Origin: Pseudomonas chlororaphis subsp. aurantiaca
Lineage (GTDB): Bacteria > Pseudomonadota > Gammaproteobacteria > Pseudomonadales > Pseudomonadaceae
Assembly: GCF_013466605.1 (NCBI RefSeq)
Contig: NZ_CP059162.1
Span: 434,001 to 498,000, forward strand
Length of the DNA: 64,000 bases
Reading direction: 5' to 3'
Both the position numbers and the translations under genes were made by a program. The notes under the pieces were generated by a model. It saw nothing but the letters and a program-made list of their open reading frames with translations. It did no database searches and had not been told where the DNA came from. Numbering within the stretch: the stretch's first letter is position 1; each line of letters starts with the position of its first letter. Positions 35,733-46,330 of this stretch are shown here, in pieces.

Positions 35733-38295
35733 CCCTCAAGTACAGCCGGAGACTCTTGCCGAGTATCTGGCGCACCTGCCAATGACCGATGAGCAGCGCG
35801 CGGAACTCGCGGGCTGCAAGTCCTTCAGTGAACTGCACGAACGCCTGTCGTCGTCGACGTTCGACGCGCCTGCCGATGCCGCCCAGGCCTCGGTGGGCCG
35901 CCGGCTGACCCTGAGTTCCGCCGAGGAACTGATCGATGCCGAGATGCTGGCGCTCGACGCCAGCGGTCGCGTGTGCCTCAAGGCCACGCCGCCGATCCGT
36001 CGGACCAAGGTGGTTCCCGAGCCCTGGCGCACCAATATCCTGGTGCGTGGCTGGCGGCGCCTGACCGGGCGCACCAACCCGCCGGCACCGAAGAAGGATG
36101 AGCGGGAGCTCCCGGCGGCGCGCTGGCGCACCGTGGGCTCGATCCGCCGTTACATCCTGCTGGTGCTGATGCTCGGTCAGACCATAGTGGCCGGCTGGTA
36201 TATGAAAGGCATCATGCCGTACCAGGGCTGGTCGTTCGTCGACCTGGAGGAAGTCATGCATCAGCCATTGATGCAGACCGCCACCCAGGTACTGCCGTAC
36301 GCCCTGCAGACCAGCATCCTGATCATGTTCGGCATCCTGTTCTGCTGGGTCTCGGCCGGTTTCTGGACCGCGCTGATGGGCTTCCTCGAGCTGCTCACCG
36401 GGCATGACAAATACCGCATTTCCGGCAAAAGCGCCGGCAACGAGCCGATTCCGCAAGACGCACGCACCGCACTGGTGATGCCGATCTGCAACGAAGACGT
36501 GCCGCGGGTATTCGCCGGCCTGCGGGCGACTTTCGAGTCGGTCGCGGCTACTGGTGATCTGGACCGTTTCGACTTCTTCGTGCTCAGCGACAGTAACGAC
36601 ACCGATATCTGCGTGGCCGAGCAGCAGGCCTGGCTGGACGTCTGCCGCGAAACCAAGGGTTTCGGCAAGATCTTCTATCGCCGTCGCCGCCGTCGGGTGA
36701 AGCGCAAGAGCGGTAACCTCGACGATTTCTGCCGTCGTTGGGGCAGCGACTACAAGTACATGGTGGTGCTCGATGCCGACAGCGTGATGAGCGGCGAATG
36801 CCTGACCAGCCTGGTGCGCCTGATGGAAGCCACGCCGGACGCGGGCATTATCCAGACCGCGCCGAAAGCCTCGGGCATGGACACCCTGTATGCGCGCATG
36901 CAGCAATTCGCTACCCGCGTCTACGGCCCGCTGTTCACCGCCGGCCTGCACTTCTGGCAACTGGGCGAATCCCACTACTGGGGCCACAACGCGATCATCC
37001 GCATGAAGCCGTTCATCGAGCACTGCGCTCTGGCGCCATTGCCCGGTAAAGGCGCCTTCGCCGGTGCGATCCTGTCCCACGACTTCGTCGAAGCAGCGCT
37101 GATGCGTCGCGCCGGCTGGGGTGTGTGGATTGCCTACGACCTGCCCGGCAGCTACGAAGAACTGCCGCCGAACCTGCTGGACGAGCTCAAGCGCGACCGG
37201 CGCTGGTGCCACGGCAACCTGATGAACTTCCGCCTGTTCCTGGTCAAGGGCATGCACCCGGTGCACCGCGCGGTGTTCCTCACCGGGGTGATGTCCTACC
37301 TGTCGGCGCCTTTGTGGTTCTTCTTCCTGGTGCTGTCGACGGCCCTGCTGGCGGTCAACACCCTGATGGAGCCGCAGTACTTCCTGGAGCCACGCCAGCT
37401 GTATCCGCTGTGGCCGCAATGGCACCCGGACAAGGCGATCGCGCTGTTCTCGACCACTATCGTGCTGCTGTTCCTGCCGAAGTTGTTGAGCATCATCCTG
37501 ATCTGGGCCAAGGGCGCGAAAGAGTTCGGCGGCAAGTTCAAGGTGACCCTGTCGATGCTGCTGGAGATGCTGTTCTCCATGCTGCTGGCGCCGGTACGGA
37601 TGATCTTCCACACCCGTTTCGTACTGGCCGCGTTCCTTGGCTGGGCCGCGACCTGGAACTCGCCACAACGTGACGACGACTCCACCCCGTGGAGCGAAGC
37701 GGTGCGCCGCCATGGTCCGCAGACCCTGCTGGGCTTCTGCTGGGCGCTGCTGGTGATCTGGCTGAACCCGAGCTTCCTCTGGTGGCTGGTGCCGATCGTC
37801 GGCTCGCTGATGCTGTCGATCCCGGTGTCGGTGATTTCCAGCCGCGTCGGCCTGGGCCTGAAGTCCCGTGACGAAAGCCTGTTCCTGATCCCCGAGGAAT
37901 ACGCGCCGCCCCAGGAACTGCTGTCCACCGACCAGTACACCCATGAAAACCGTTGGCATGCGCTGAACGACGGTTTCATCCGGGCGGTGGTCGATCCGCA
38001 GCAGAACGCCCTGGCCTGTGCCCTGGCGACGTCGCGGCACGGCCTGGCCGAGCCGATCGAGTGGCTGCGTATCGAACGTGTCCGCCATGCCCTGAAAGTG
38101 GGGCCGGCGGCGCTGAACAACGGCGAGCGCCTGGCGCTGCTGAGCGATCCGGTGGCCCTGGCCCGGCTGCACGAGCAGGTCTGGAGCGAAGGCCATGCCG
38201 ACTGGCTGAGCGCCTGGCGGCAATCGGTGGATGAAGACCCTCATGCACCGCTGTTGCCGTTGCGACCGCAAACGGTAATCGCCCAACCGGCCTGA
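35725..38295 (+). CDS. opgH: Glucan glucosyltransferase OpgH/MdoH
   Basis: OpgH is the inner-membrane GT2 processive glucosyltransferase that polymerises UDP-glucose into beta-1,2-linked backbones and exports them. The 856-residue protein has a cytoplasmic N-terminal region, TM segments near residues 140-160 and 195-220, the GT2 domain with FFVLSDSND, the metal-binding MVVLDADS and the acceptor-site ED/QxxRW counterpart RDRRWCHGN, followed by about six C-terminal membrane segments. The start overlaps the opgG stop, showing translational coupling. A strong terminator follows. The long open frame on the opposite strand is only a GC-rich shadow. Confidence 0.96.
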   Translation: MSNPQVQPETLAEYLAHLPMTDEQRAELAGCKSFSELHERLSSSTFDAPADAAQASVGRRLTLSSAEELIDAEMLALDASGRVCLKATPPIRRTKVVPEPWRTNILVRGWRRLTGRTNPPAPKKDERELPAARWRTVGSIRRYILLVLMLGQTIVAGWYMKGIMPYQGWSFVDLEEVMHQPLMQTATQVLPYALQTSILIMFGILFCWVSAGFWTALMGFLELLTGHDKYRISGKSAGNEPIPQDARTALVMPICNEDVPRVFAGLRATFESVAATGDLDRFDFFVLSDSNDTDICVAEQQAWLDVCRETKGFGKIFYRRRRRRVKRKSGNLDDFCRRWGSDYKYMVVLDADSVMSGECLTSLVRLMEATPDAGIIQTAPKASGMDTLYARMQQFATRVYGPLFTAGLHFWQLGESHYWGHNAIIRMKPFIEHCALAPLPGKGAFAGAILSHDFVEAALMRRAGWGVWIAYDLPGSYEELPPNLLDELKRDRRWCHGNLMNFRLFLVKGMHPVHRAVFLTGVMSYLSAPLWFFFLVLSTALLAVNTLMEPQYFLEPRQLYPLWPQWHPDKAIALFSTTIVLLFLPKLLSIILIWAKGAKEFGGKFKVTLSMLLEMLFSMLLAPVRMIFHTRFVLAAFLGWAATWNSPQRDDDSTPWSEAVRRHGPQTLLGFCWALLVIWLNPSFLWWLVPIVGSLMLSIPVSVISSRVGLGLKSRDESLFLIPEEYAPPQELLSTDQYTHENRWHALNDGFIRAVVDPQQNALACALATSRHGLAEPIEWLRIERVRHALKVGPAALNNGERLALLSDPVALARLHEQVWSEGHADWLSAWRQSVDEDPHAPLLPLRPQTVIAQPA

Positions 38296-38301
38296 TGACA
38301 G

Positions 38302-38327
38302 CGCCCTTGAGAGCACTCTCAAGGGCG
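38302..38327 (+). terminator. Rho-independent terminator of opgGH
   Basis: CGCCCTTGAGA and TCTCAAGGGCG form a perfect 11-bp stem with a four-base loop, followed by TTGTTGTTTG. It begins seven bases after the opgH stop codon. Confidence 0.88.
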
Positions 38328-38528
38328 TTGTTGTTTGTGGCACCTGCTTTTGTCGTCCCCTCTGTAACAACAAATCCTGGTCAAGCCCTTGTGCAAACGG
38401 ACGGGTGAGTTAGCATCGCACCCCGAATTGCTGCGAGCGGGCATTCCTGGTGCCCGTATCCGTCGGTTTTCCAGGGAAAACCTGTCGCGGGTTCGCCTCA
38501 CAATAAAATGGGTTCAGGGGACTTGAAG

Positions 38529-39326
38529 ATGAAGAAGTATCTCTCGATGCTGCTGCTCGGCGTCACGGCAATGGTGGCGGTCAATGCAGCCCAGGCTGGC
38601 GCCATCGATGATGCGGTCAAGCGCGGCACGCTGAAAGTCGGCATGGACCCGACCTACATGCCGTTCGAGATGACCAACAAGCGTGGCGAGATCATCGGTT
38701 TCGAGGTCGATATCCTCAAGGCCATGACCAAGGCCATGGGCGTCAAGCTGGAGCTGGTTTCCACCGGCTACGACGGCATCATCCCGGCCCTGCTGACCGA
38801 CAAGTTCGACATGATCGGCAGCGGCATGACCCTGACCCAGGAACGCAACCTGCGCCTGAATTTCAGCGAACCCTTCATCGTGGTCGGCCAGACCCTGCTG
38901 ATCCGCAAGGAGCTGGACGGCACCATCAAGTCCTATAAAGACCTGAACACCGCCGACTACCGCATCACCTCCAAGCTGGGCACCACTGGCGAAATGGTCG
39001 CCAAGAAGCTGATTGCCAAGGCCAAGTACCACGGCTACGACAACGAGCAGGAAGCCGTGCTCGACGTGGTCAACGGCAAGGCCGACGCCTTCATCTACGA
39101 CGCCCCGTACAACGTGGTGGCGCTGAGCAAGGTCGGTAACGGCAAGCTTACGTTCCTCGACAAGCCGTTCACCTACGAGCCTCTGGCGTTCGGCCTGAAG
39201 AAGGGTGACTACGACAGCCTCAACTTCATCAACAACTTCCTGCACCAGATCCACGAAGACGGCACCTACGATCGTATCCATGACAAGTGGTTCAAGAGCA
39301 CCGAGTGGCTCAAGGACATGGAATAA
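38529..39326 (+). CDS. Amino-acid ABC transporter substrate-binding protein (SBP family 3)
   Basis: A 265-residue periplasmic binding protein. The signal peptide MKKYLSMLLLGVTAMVAVNA precedes AQA cleavage, and the mature start GAIDDAVKRGTLKVGMDPTYMPFEM is the classical family 3 opening, followed by GEIIGFEVDILKAMTK and FDMIGSGMTLTQERNLRLNFSEP. Ligands for this family are polar or basic amino acids; the exact one cannot be read. The ATG at 38529 follows GGGGA; another in-frame ATG 21 bases upstream would add an unneeded extension. It is the first gene of a three-gene transporter, separated from the permease by a repeat. Confidence 0.9.
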   Translation: MKKYLSMLLLGVTAMVAVNAAQAGAIDDAVKRGTLKVGMDPTYMPFEMTNKRGEIIGFEVDILKAMTKAMGVKLELVSTGYDGIIPALLTDKFDMIGSGMTLTQERNLRLNFSEPFIVVGQTLLIRKELDGTIKSYKDLNTADYRITSKLGTTGEMVAKKLIAKAKYHGYDNEQEAVLDVVNGKADAFIYDAPYNVVALSKVGNGKLTFLDKPFTYEPLAFGLKKGDYDSLNFINNFLHQIHEDGTYDRIHDKWFKSTEWLKDME

Positions 39327-39354
39327 CACTCGGCCAGACAGACCGAACCGCCCC

Positions 39355-39423
39355 ATTCGCGGGCAAGCCTCGCTCCTGCAGATTCACGCAATCCCTGTAG
39401 GAGCGAGCCGGCTCGCGATGGCG
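39355..39423. repeat. Family B palindromic repeat pair, copy B3
   Basis: TTCGCGGGCAAGCCTCGCTC then CTGCAG faces CTGTAGGAGCGAGCCGGCTC then GCGATGG, two family B units in inverted orientation. It lies between the binding-protein gene and the permease gene, where a hairpin commonly lets the binding-protein message outlast the distal part. Confidence 0.82.
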
Positions 39424-39475
39424 TCCTGATCGGCAACACCGAGCCTCCCCGCTGCAAACGGCTGGAACCTGCAAA

Positions 39476-40430
39476 GTGATCAAACATAAAAAAGCCCAAT
39501 GGCCTTGGCACGTACTGACCGTGCTGGTGCTGATCGGCCTGGCCGGCGCGCTGTACTACGCCACCTCGCTGATGTCCTACGAATGGCGCTGGAACCGCGT
39601 ACCGCAGTACTTCGCCTACCAGGCCGAGGAATCGCAGCGGGCGGCGGACATCTCCACTGTCAGCGAGCTGGTGCGCAAGGGCGGCAAGGCCGAGGTCACG
39701 CTGCGCAACGACGCGGGCGACGAGCAACGGCTGACGGTCGACGAGAACAGCCTGCAAGTCGCCCGCGGCGACGATGTGGCCGAAGGCGATGTGATCGGGG
39801 TGACTCGTCACTGGGCGGCCGGGCCGCTGCTGTTGGGGCTGTGGACCACCTTGTGGCTGTCGGTGGTGTCCGGGGTGCTGGGTCTGTTCATCGGCCTGGC
39901 GACCGGGCTTTGCCGGCTGTCGAACAACCCGACCCTGCGGGACCTGTCGACCCTCTACGTCGAACTGGTGCGCGGCACGCCGCTGCTGGTGCAGATCTTC
40001 ATTTTCTATTTCTTCATCGGCACGGTGCTGAACCTGTCCCGCGAGTTCGCCGGGATCGCCGCGCTGTCGCTGTTCACCGGTGCCTATGTGGCGGAAATCG
40101 TCCGCGCCGGCGTGCAGTCGATCGCCCGTGGCCAGAATGAGGCGGCCCGCTCCCTGGGCCTGAACGCCAGCCAGTCGATGCGCCATGTGGTACTGCCGCA
40201 GGCCTTCAAACGTGTGCTGCCGCCGCTGGCCGGGCAGTTCATCAGCCTGGTGAAAGACACCTCGCTGGTGTCGGTGATCGCCATCACCGAGCTGCTCAAG
40301 AGCGGGCGTGAAGTCATCACCACCTCGTTTTCGCCGTTCGAGATCCTGTTCTGCGTGGCGGCCCTGTACCTGTTGATCAACCTGCCGCTGTCGAAGATGG
40401 CCAGCCGGCTTGAGCGGAGGCTCGCGCAAA

Positions 40431-40438
<8 letters not shown>
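39476..40438 (+). CDS. Amino-acid ABC transporter permease (HisM/GlnP type)
   Basis: A 320-residue inner-membrane permease. TM1 is about residues 13-32, then a soluble stretch of roughly 75 residues (to about 110), then four or five TM segments and the EAA loop [20 protein letters not shown]. The periplasmic insert between TM1 and the rest is longer than in typical 220-250-residue permeases of this class. Translation starts at GTG 39476 with only a weak ribosome binding site. Its end overlaps the ATPase gene by eight bases. It works with the binding protein and ATPase on either side. Confidence 0.88.
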
Positions 40439-41165
<727 letters not shown>

Positions 41166-41203
41166 CCCATCCCGATCTTCTGCCGAACATCTGACGGCCT
41201 GGA

Positions 41204-41253
41204 GATCGCTGCGACCGTACCGGTCGTTCGCAGCCTTCGGTAGCGGCTACAGG
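41204..41253. repeat. Family A repeat, single unit, copy A5
   Basis: GATCGCTGCGACCGTACCGG then TCGTTCGCAGCC ending TTCGGTAGCGGCTACAGGG. Only the right arm plus a GACCGTACCGGTC hairpin is present. It lies between the convergent ATPase and chemoreceptor genes. Confidence 0.7.
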
Positions 41254-41263
41254 GCGGGGTGGC

Positions 41264-43180
41264 TCAGACCCGGAAGCGCCCGACCAGGGTCTGCAGATGG
41301 GTCCCCAGGCGCGCCAGCTCGACGCTGGAGGCCGCTGTCTCCTCACTGGCTGCCGAGGTCTGCTCGGACACGTCGCGCACGTTCAGCACGCTTCTGTTGA
41401 TTTCCTCGGCCACCGCGCTCTGCTGTTCGGCCGCGGCGGCGATCTGCTGGTTCATCGCCTGGATCGCCGAGACGGTGCGGGTGATGTTTTCCAGCGAGCC
41501 ACCGGCCCGTCGGGTCAGCTCGACGCTGCTGTCGGTCAGGTCGCGGCTGTTGTCCATGATGTTGGCCACTTCCTGGGTGCCGTTCTGCAGGCCGACAATC
41601 AGCTCCTCGATCTCTTCGGTGGACTTCTGGGTGCGCTGCGCCAGGCTGCGCACCTCGTCGGCCACCACGGCGAAACCACGACCGGCCTCGCCCGCGCGGG
41701 CGGCTTCGATGGCGGCGTTGAGGGCCAGCAGGTTGGTCTGCTGGGCGACCGACTTGATCACGTCGAGCACGCTGCCGATCTTGTCGCTTTCCTGCTTCAG
41801 GTGGCCCATGGCGGCGGTGGAGTTGCCGACCTCGGCGGCCAGGCGTTCGATCTGCGCGATCGCCTCGCCGACCACCTTGTCGCCTTCGCGGGCCTGCTGA
41901 TCGGCGGCGACCGCCGCTTCCGAGGCTTCTTCGGCGTTGCGCGCGACTTCCTGGACCGTGGCGGCCATTTCATTCATGGCGGTGGCGACCTGGTCGGTCT
42001 CGACTTTCTGGCTGTTGACCCCGGCGCTGGTCTGCTCGGTCACCGCCGACAACTGCTCGGCGGCGCTGGCAATCTGGGTGACGCCATCGCTGATGCCGCC
42101 GATCAGCTCGCGCAGGCTCTGGGTCATGCGTTGCATGGCCCGTTGCAGCTGGCCGAGCTCGTCGCGACGCTCGACCTGCAGGTTCTCGCTGAGATCGCCC
42201 GAGGCGACACGCTCGACCACCTTGAGGGTCTGGCGCAGCGGGATGACGATCTGCCGGGTGATGCTCCAGGCGGCAACCAGGCCGAACAGCAGGGCCAGGG
42301 CGGTGACAATGGCCAGGGTGCTTCTGGCCCGGGCAGCGTCGCTGTCGCGTTTGTGGGTTTGCGCGGTGGTCAACTGCTTGCTGACTTCCATCAGGCGGTC
42401 GCCCTGGGCCGCCATGCGTTTGAGGGCGGCGGCGCTGGCCACCTGGGAGTCGCGGAAATCGCTGACCGCGGAGCGGTAGCCCTTGAGGGCGTCGGTGGCC
42501 TGCTGCAGGTTGGCCAGGTGCTGTTCCGGCAGCTTGGCCGGCAGGCTGGCGAGGTTGTTCAGGGCGTTGTCGATGGCGTCCAGCGCCGGCTGTTCGGCCT
42601 CGGCCTTGCCGCTGTAGGTGTAGCCGCGGACCTGGAAGCGCGCCTGCTGGATCAGTTTGCTCAGGTCGATGACGCTATTGAACTGCGCCACGCTGTCGCC
42701 CTGCAGCATGGATTTCTCCACTTCGGCCACCCGGGCCACGGCGTTATCGGCGGTGGCGCCCAGTTTGGCGCGGGCGGCTTCGCGGCTGGCGGTGGCGCGG
42801 GTCATGTCGGCGAAGGCCAGCTTGTACTCGCTGACGGCGGCGATCTGCTGGTCGATCATGGCGATGCTTTCAGGCATTTCCAGCATCTTGCGTGCGCGTT
42901 GCAAGCCTTCGTCGAGTTTGTTCAGCAGCTCGCTGACGGCCCCCGGCCCCTGCTCGCCACGGCGCATTTCATAGTCCAGGCGCGCGATGCGCAGGTCCTT
43001 GGTCAGCTCGTTGAGGCTGGAGATATAGCCCAGCTTGTCGCCGCGCTCGATCACATTGCCCAGGCCCAGCCAGCCGGTCGCGGTGATCAGCAGGGTCAGT
43101 AGCAGCACCAGACCGAAGCCAACGCCGAGTTTGAGGTTGACGCTTACATTTCCCAGACTCTGGGCTAACCAACGGTACAT
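41264..43180 (-). CDS. Chemoreceptor with helical bimodular (HBM) sensor domain
   Basis: A 638-residue methyl-accepting chemotaxis protein. TM1 is about residues 18-40, followed by an all-helical periplasmic domain of about 250 residues, TM2 (about 290-310, [20 protein letters not shown]), HAMP and the cytoplasmic coiled coil with the tip [16 protein letters not shown]. The size and helical content of the sensor, and the start [18 protein letters not shown], match the HBM class typified by P. putida McpS/McpQ, which bind organic acids such as TCA intermediates or citrate. Ligand assignment is inference. There is no C-terminal pentapeptide for CheR tethering. Confidence 0.88.
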   Translation of the reverse strand: MYRWLAQSLGNVSVNLKLGVGFGLVLLLTLLITATGWLGLGNVIERGDKLGYISSLNELTKDLRIARLDYEMRRGEQGPGAVSELLNKLDEGLQRARKMLEMPESIAMIDQQIAAVSEYKLAFADMTRATASREAARAKLGATADNAVARVAEVEKSMLQGDSVAQFNSVIDLSKLIQQARFQVRGYTYSGKAEAEQPALDAIDNALNNLASLPAKLPEQHLANLQQATDALKGYRSAVSDFRDSQVASAAALKRMAAQGDRLMEVSKQLTTAQTHKRDSDAARARSTLAIVTALALLFGLVAAWSITRQIVIPLRQTLKVVERVASGDLSENLQVERRDELGQLQRAMQRMTQSLRELIGGISDGVTQIASAAEQLSAVTEQTSAGVNSQKVETDQVATAMNEMAATVQEVARNAEEASEAAVAADQQAREGDKVVGEAIAQIERLAAEVGNSTAAMGHLKQESDKIGSVLDVIKSVAQQTNLLALNAAIEAARAGEAGRGFAVVADEVRSLAQRTQKSTEEIEELIVGLQNGTQEVANIMDNSRDLTDSSVELTRRAGGSLENITRTVSAIQAMNQQIAAAAEQQSAVAEEINRSVLNVRDVSEQTSAASEETAASSVELARLGTHLQTLVGRFRV

Positions 43181-43271
43181 GCCGCGAACTCCCTTGGGCT
43201 ATTAATAGGTTTTGTAGAGAACCTATCGGCTGCGTCAGATAAATCTGAAGCGCAGGAGCGAGTGGGGTTAG

Positions 43272-43979
43272 TTAGAAGAGGCGGGCGAGAAGGGCGGTAA
43301 CGGCGGTTTCGACCCGCAGGATGCGCTCGCCGAGCTGCACCGGGCGCAGGCCGGACTTGCCCAGCAGGTCTATTTCGTAGGGGATCCAGCCGCCTTCCGG
43401 GCCGATGGCCAGGGTCACCGGTTCATCCAGGCCGCGAGGGCAGGCCGGGTACTGGCCGGGATGGCCGACCAGCCCGAGGGTACCTTCGACCAGCGTCGGC
43501 AGGCGGTCTTCGACGAAGGGTTTGAAGCGCTTTTCGATGACCACTTCCGGTAGCACGCTGTCGCGGGCCTGTTCCAGGCCGAGGATCAGTTGCTCGCGAA
43601 TCGCCTCGGGTTCGAGGAAAGGCGTTTGCCAGAAGCTTTTCTCGACCCGGTAGCTGTTCACCAGCACCAGCCGGGGCACGCCCATGGCGGCGACGGTTTG
43701 CAGCACCCGACGGAGCATTTTCGGGCGCGGCAGGGCCAGCACCAGGGTCAGGGGCAGCTTGGCTGGCGGTGGCTGGTCGAGGCTGACTTGCAGCTCGGCC
43801 TCCCCGGGCTCCAGGCGCAGCAGCTCGGCCGAGCCCATCAGGCCGCCGATACGGCCGACCCGCAGGCTGTCGCCCACCGCGGCCCGATGGACTTCCTGCA
43901 TGTGGGTCAGGCGGCGATCGCGCAGGATCACCCGGTCGGCCGCGATGAAGTCGGCCTCCTCGAGCAGCAGCAGGTTCAC
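43272..43979 (-). CDS. rsmE: 16S rRNA (uracil-1498-N3) methyltransferase RsmE
   Basis: RsmE methylates U1498 in helix 44 of 16S rRNA with S-adenosylmethionine. The 235-residue protein has the N-terminal PUA-like part ([41 protein letters not shown]) and the SPOUT/trefoil-knot end [20 protein letters not shown] and [12 protein letters not shown]. It begins with GTG overlapping the tatC stop by four bases, so it is the last gene of the hisI-hisE-tatABC-rsmE series. Confidence 0.95.
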   Translation of the reverse strand: MNLLLLEEADFIAADRVILRDRRLTHMQEVHRAAVGDSLRVGRIGGLMGSAELLRLEPGEAELQVSLDQPPPAKLPLTLVLALPRPKMLRRVLQTVAAMGVPRLVLVNSYRVEKSFWQTPFLEPEAIREQLILGLEQARDSVLPEVVIEKRFKPFVEDRLPTLVEGTLGLVGHPGQYPACPRGLDEPVTLAIGPEGGWIPYEIDLLGKSGLRPVQLGERILRVETAVTALLARLF

Positions 43980-44770
43980 GCTTGGGTCGCTGGCGGCTGG
44001 TCGTTGTGGTCTTCAGCCGGCTGGTCGTCCGGATGATCGCCGCGCTTGCTGATCAGGCTGCCGAACAGGATGCCGATCTCGAACAGCAGCCACATCGGTA
44101 CCGCCAGCAAGGTCTGGGAGAAGATGTCCGGCGGGGTCAGGATCATGCCGACCACGAAGCAGCCGATGATCACGTACGGGCGGATCTTCTTCAGGTAGGC
44201 GACGTTGACCACGCCGATCCACACCAGCAGCACCACCGCCACCGGGATCTCGAACGCCACGCCGAAGGCGAAGAACAGGGTCATGACGAAGTCGAGGTAG
44301 CTGGTGATGTCGGTCATCATTTCCACGCCGGCCGGGGTGGCTGCGGCGAAGAACTTGAAGATCAGCGGGAACACCAGGAAGTAGGCGAAGGCCATGCCGA
44401 TGTAGAACAGCAGGATGCTGGAGACCAGCAGCGGTACGGCGATGCGCTTTTCATGCTTGTACAGGCCGGGGGCGATGAAACCCCAGATCTGGTGCAGGAT
44501 CACCGGGATCGCCAGGAACAGCGAGACCATCATCGTCAGCTTGAGCGGGGTCAGGAACGGCGACGCCACGTCGGTGGCGATCATCGTTGCGCCCGCCGGC
44601 AGGTACTGGCGCAGCGGCGTGGAGACGATGGTGTAGATCTGCTGGGTGAAGGCGAACAGCCCGCCGAAGATCAGGAAGATCGCCGCCACGCAGCGCAGCA
44701 ACCGGGTGCGCAACTCGGTGAGGTGCGACACCAGAGGCATATGTTGGTCGTTTTCCGGAATATCGCTCAT
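43976..44770 (-). CDS. tatC: Twin-arginine translocase subunit TatC
   Basis: TatC is the polytopic core of the Tat translocase that recognises twin-arginine signal peptides with TatB. The 264-residue protein has six membrane segments and the conserved N-terminal [17 protein letters not shown] motif and the periplasmic/TM region [23 protein letters not shown]. The C-terminal tail is hydrophilic ([19 protein letters not shown]). It overlaps tatB by four bases upstream and rsmE downstream. Confidence 0.97.
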   Translation of the reverse strand: MSDIPENDQHMPLVSHLTELRTRLLRCVAAIFLIFGGLFAFTQQIYTIVSTPLRQYLPAGATMIATDVASPFLTPLKLTMMVSLFLAIPVILHQIWGFIAPGLYKHEKRIAVPLLVSSILLFYIGMAFAYFLVFPLIFKFFAAATPAGVEMMTDITSYLDFVMTLFFAFGVAFEIPVAVVLLVWIGVVNVAYLKKIRPYVIIGCFVVGMILTPPDIFSQTLLAVPMWLLFEIGILFGSLISKRGDHPDDQPAEDHNDQPPATQA

Positions 44771-45207
44771 GGGGCTCGCGGCGGCAAAGTAGGGTCGTGG
44801 GGGGCTGGCGTGACAGGCGTTGTCACGGGCGCAGCCGGTTCGGCCGGTGCAGTTGCGGCAGTAGGGCTCGCTGTGGTCGCGCTGGCTGGCGCTTCAGGTG
44901 CCGCGGCGGGCGCATGAGTGCTCTGTTCGGCCACGGGCTCGACCGGTGTCGGCTGTTGCTGGATCGGATTGAGGATTTTCCGCGCTTCCTGTTCCAGCGA
45001 CAGAATGTGTTCGTTGTGCAGTTGCCGACGAATTTCATCGGCACCGATCTCCCGTTCAACTTCCTGCTTGATCGCATTGAAGCTGCGCTTCAGGCGGCCG
45101 ACCCACAGGCCTGCCGTGCGCGCAGCGCCCGGCAGACGCTCGGGGCCGAGCACCAGCAGGGCCACCAGGCCGACGAGCAGCAGTTCAGAGAAGCTGATAC
45201 CAAACAT
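44767..45207 (-). CDS. tatB: Twin-arginine translocase subunit TatB
   Basis: A 146-residue protein with the N-terminal membrane helix [20 protein letters not shown], the Pro/Glu hinge [19 protein letters not shown] and an amphipathic helix ([20 protein letters not shown]). The C-terminal half is a disordered Ala/Pro/Thr-rich tail that varies widely between species. It stands between tatA and tatC and is coupled to tatC by an ATGA overlap. Confidence 0.96.
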   Translation of the reverse strand: MFGISFSELLLVGLVALLVLGPERLPGAARTAGLWVGRLKRSFNAIKQEVEREIGADEIRRQLHNEHILSLEQEARKILNPIQQQPTPVEPVAEQSTHAPAAAPEAPASATTASPTAATAPAEPAAPVTTPVTPAPHDPTLPPRAP

Positions 45208-45217
45208 TAGTCAGTGC

Positions 45218-45496
45218 TCACGAGTCTTTGCGGGTCGGCTCTTCGACTTTTTGCGCCTGCACGTCGATGGTGTGCGGCTGGTTCAGCGGAGCGCTTTGCG
45301 GCTGGACCGGCGGAGCAGGCTGGGCGGTCGGTGGCACGTCAGGCTCGGCGTTTTTTTCGTCGTCGTTCATGGCCTTGCGAAAGCCCTTGATCGATTCGCC
45401 GACGTCGGTGCCGAGGTTTTTCAGTTTCTTGGTGCCGAACACCAGCACCACGACAATCAGGATGACGATCCAGTGTTTCCAGTCAAAAATGCCCAT
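45218..45496 (-). CDS. tatA: Twin-arginine translocase subunit TatA
   Basis: TatA oligomers form the protein-conducting element of the Tat pathway. The 92-residue protein begins [20 protein letters not shown], with the transmembrane helix, then [20 protein letters not shown], the hinge and amphipathic helix. The frame continues upstream, but the ATG at 45496, preceded by GAGAGG, gives the standard TatA start. It lies between hisE and tatB. Confidence 0.97.
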   Translation of the reverse strand: MGIFDWKHWIVILIVVVLVFGTKKLKNLGTDVGESIKGFRKAMNDDEKNAEPDVPPTAQPAPPVQPQSAPLNQPHTIDVQAQKVEEPTRKDS

Positions 45497-45521
45497 GCTG
45501 CGTTTCCTCTCTAAATAATGT

Positions 45522-45854
45522 TCAGGCGGACGGACGCGAGGCTTTCTCGGCGTGTCCGGACAAACCGAAGCGCCGGTCCAGTTCATCGAGAACGGCCTGC
45601 GGATGCTGCCCCAGCTGGGCGAGCATGACCATGGTGTGAAACCACAGGTCGGCGGTTTCGTAGATCACATCGCTGCAGTCACCGCTGTGGGCGGCGTCCT
45701 TGGCGGCGATGATGGTTTCCACCGATTCCTCGCCGACTTTTTCCAGAATCTTGTTCAGGCCCTTGTGGTACAGGCTGGCGACATAGGAAGTGTCGGCGGC
45801 GGCGCCTTTGCGCTCTTCCAGCACCTGGGCCAGACGGGTCAGGGTATCGCTCAT
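45522..45854 (-). CDS. hisE: Phosphoribosyl-ATP diphosphatase
   Basis: HisE hydrolyses phosphoribosyl-ATP to phosphoribosyl-AMP, the second step of histidine biosynthesis. The 110-residue all-helical MazG-like protein has [15 protein letters not shown] and [17 protein letters not shown], the metal-binding E-x-x-E and E-x-x-D blocks. It follows hisI by two bases, so both are translated from one message. It is separate from hisI here, whereas enteric bacteria have a HisIE fusion. Confidence 0.97.
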   Translation of the reverse strand: MSDTLTRLAQVLEERKGAAADTSYVASLYHKGLNKILEKVGEESVETIIAAKDAAHSGDCSDVIYETADLWFHTMVMLAQLGQHPQAVLDELDRRFGLSGHAEKASRPSA

Positions 45855-45856
45855 GT

Positions 45857-46249
45857 TCAGTGTCCTGCTTGATAGATCGCGTGCGGGTCTTTGAGTACCG
45901 GATCGACCGTTTTCCAGTCGCCGTTTTCATAAACGCGGTAGAAGCAGCTCTGGCGGCCTGTGTGGCAGGCGATGTCGCCGATCTGTTCGACCATCAGGAT
46001 GATGACGTCGGCATCGCAGTCCAGGCGCATTTCATGAAGCTTTTGCACATGCCCGGACTCTTCTCCCTTGCGCCATAGCTTGCCACGCGAACGTGACCAG
46101 TAGATGGCACGGTTTTCGGCAGCGGTCAGGCTCAGCGCCTCGCGGTTCATCCAGGCCATCATCAGCACGCGCCCGGTCTTGTGATCCTGGGCGATGGCCG
46201 GCACCAGGCCGTCAGCGTCCCATTTGATCTCGTCCAGCCAATCTTTCAT
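45857..46249 (-). CDS. hisI: Phosphoribosyl-AMP cyclohydrolase
   Basis: HisI opens the adenine ring of phosphoribosyl-AMP, the third step of histidine biosynthesis, and needs zinc and magnesium. The 130-residue protein carries the metal-binding [14 protein letters not shown] and the zinc cysteines in [13 protein letters not shown] chose the ATG at 46249 ([15 protein letters not shown]) because GGAG lies six bases before it; an upstream in-frame TTG would place the ribosome binding site inside the coding region. A hairpin stands just upstream, between ubiB and hisI. Confidence 0.96.
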   Translation of the reverse strand: MKDWLDEIKWDADGLVPAIAQDHKTGRVLMMAWMNREALSLTAAENRAIYWSRSRGKLWRKGEESGHVQKLHEMRLDCDADVIILMVEQIGDIACHTGRQSCFYRVYENGDWKTVDPVLKDPHAIYQAGH

Positions 46250-46267
46250 CTTCGACTCCGACAACAG

Positions 46268-46289
46268 GGCTCGACGCGCTCGTCGAGCC
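46268..46289 (-). promoter_or_regulatory. Hairpin between ubiB and hisI
   Basis: GGCTCGACG and CGTCGAGCC form a perfect 9-bp stem with the four-base loop CGCT (46277-46280). On the minus strand it sits about 10 bases before the hisI Shine-Dalgarno sequence. There is no T-run. It could be a ubiB 3' end, an mRNA processing site or a translational control element. Confidence 0.45.
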
Positions 46290-46330
46290 TCGGCGATGAG
46301 AAACAGTGTGCCAGCCGCTAGCCCGGCTGG

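Noticed and set aside
35461..38373. 970-codon open frame on the minus strand opposite opgH
   Set aside because: It is antisense to the fully conserved opgH and the end of opgG, rich in Arg/Gln/His as expected of a GC-skewed shadow, and lacks any known domain.
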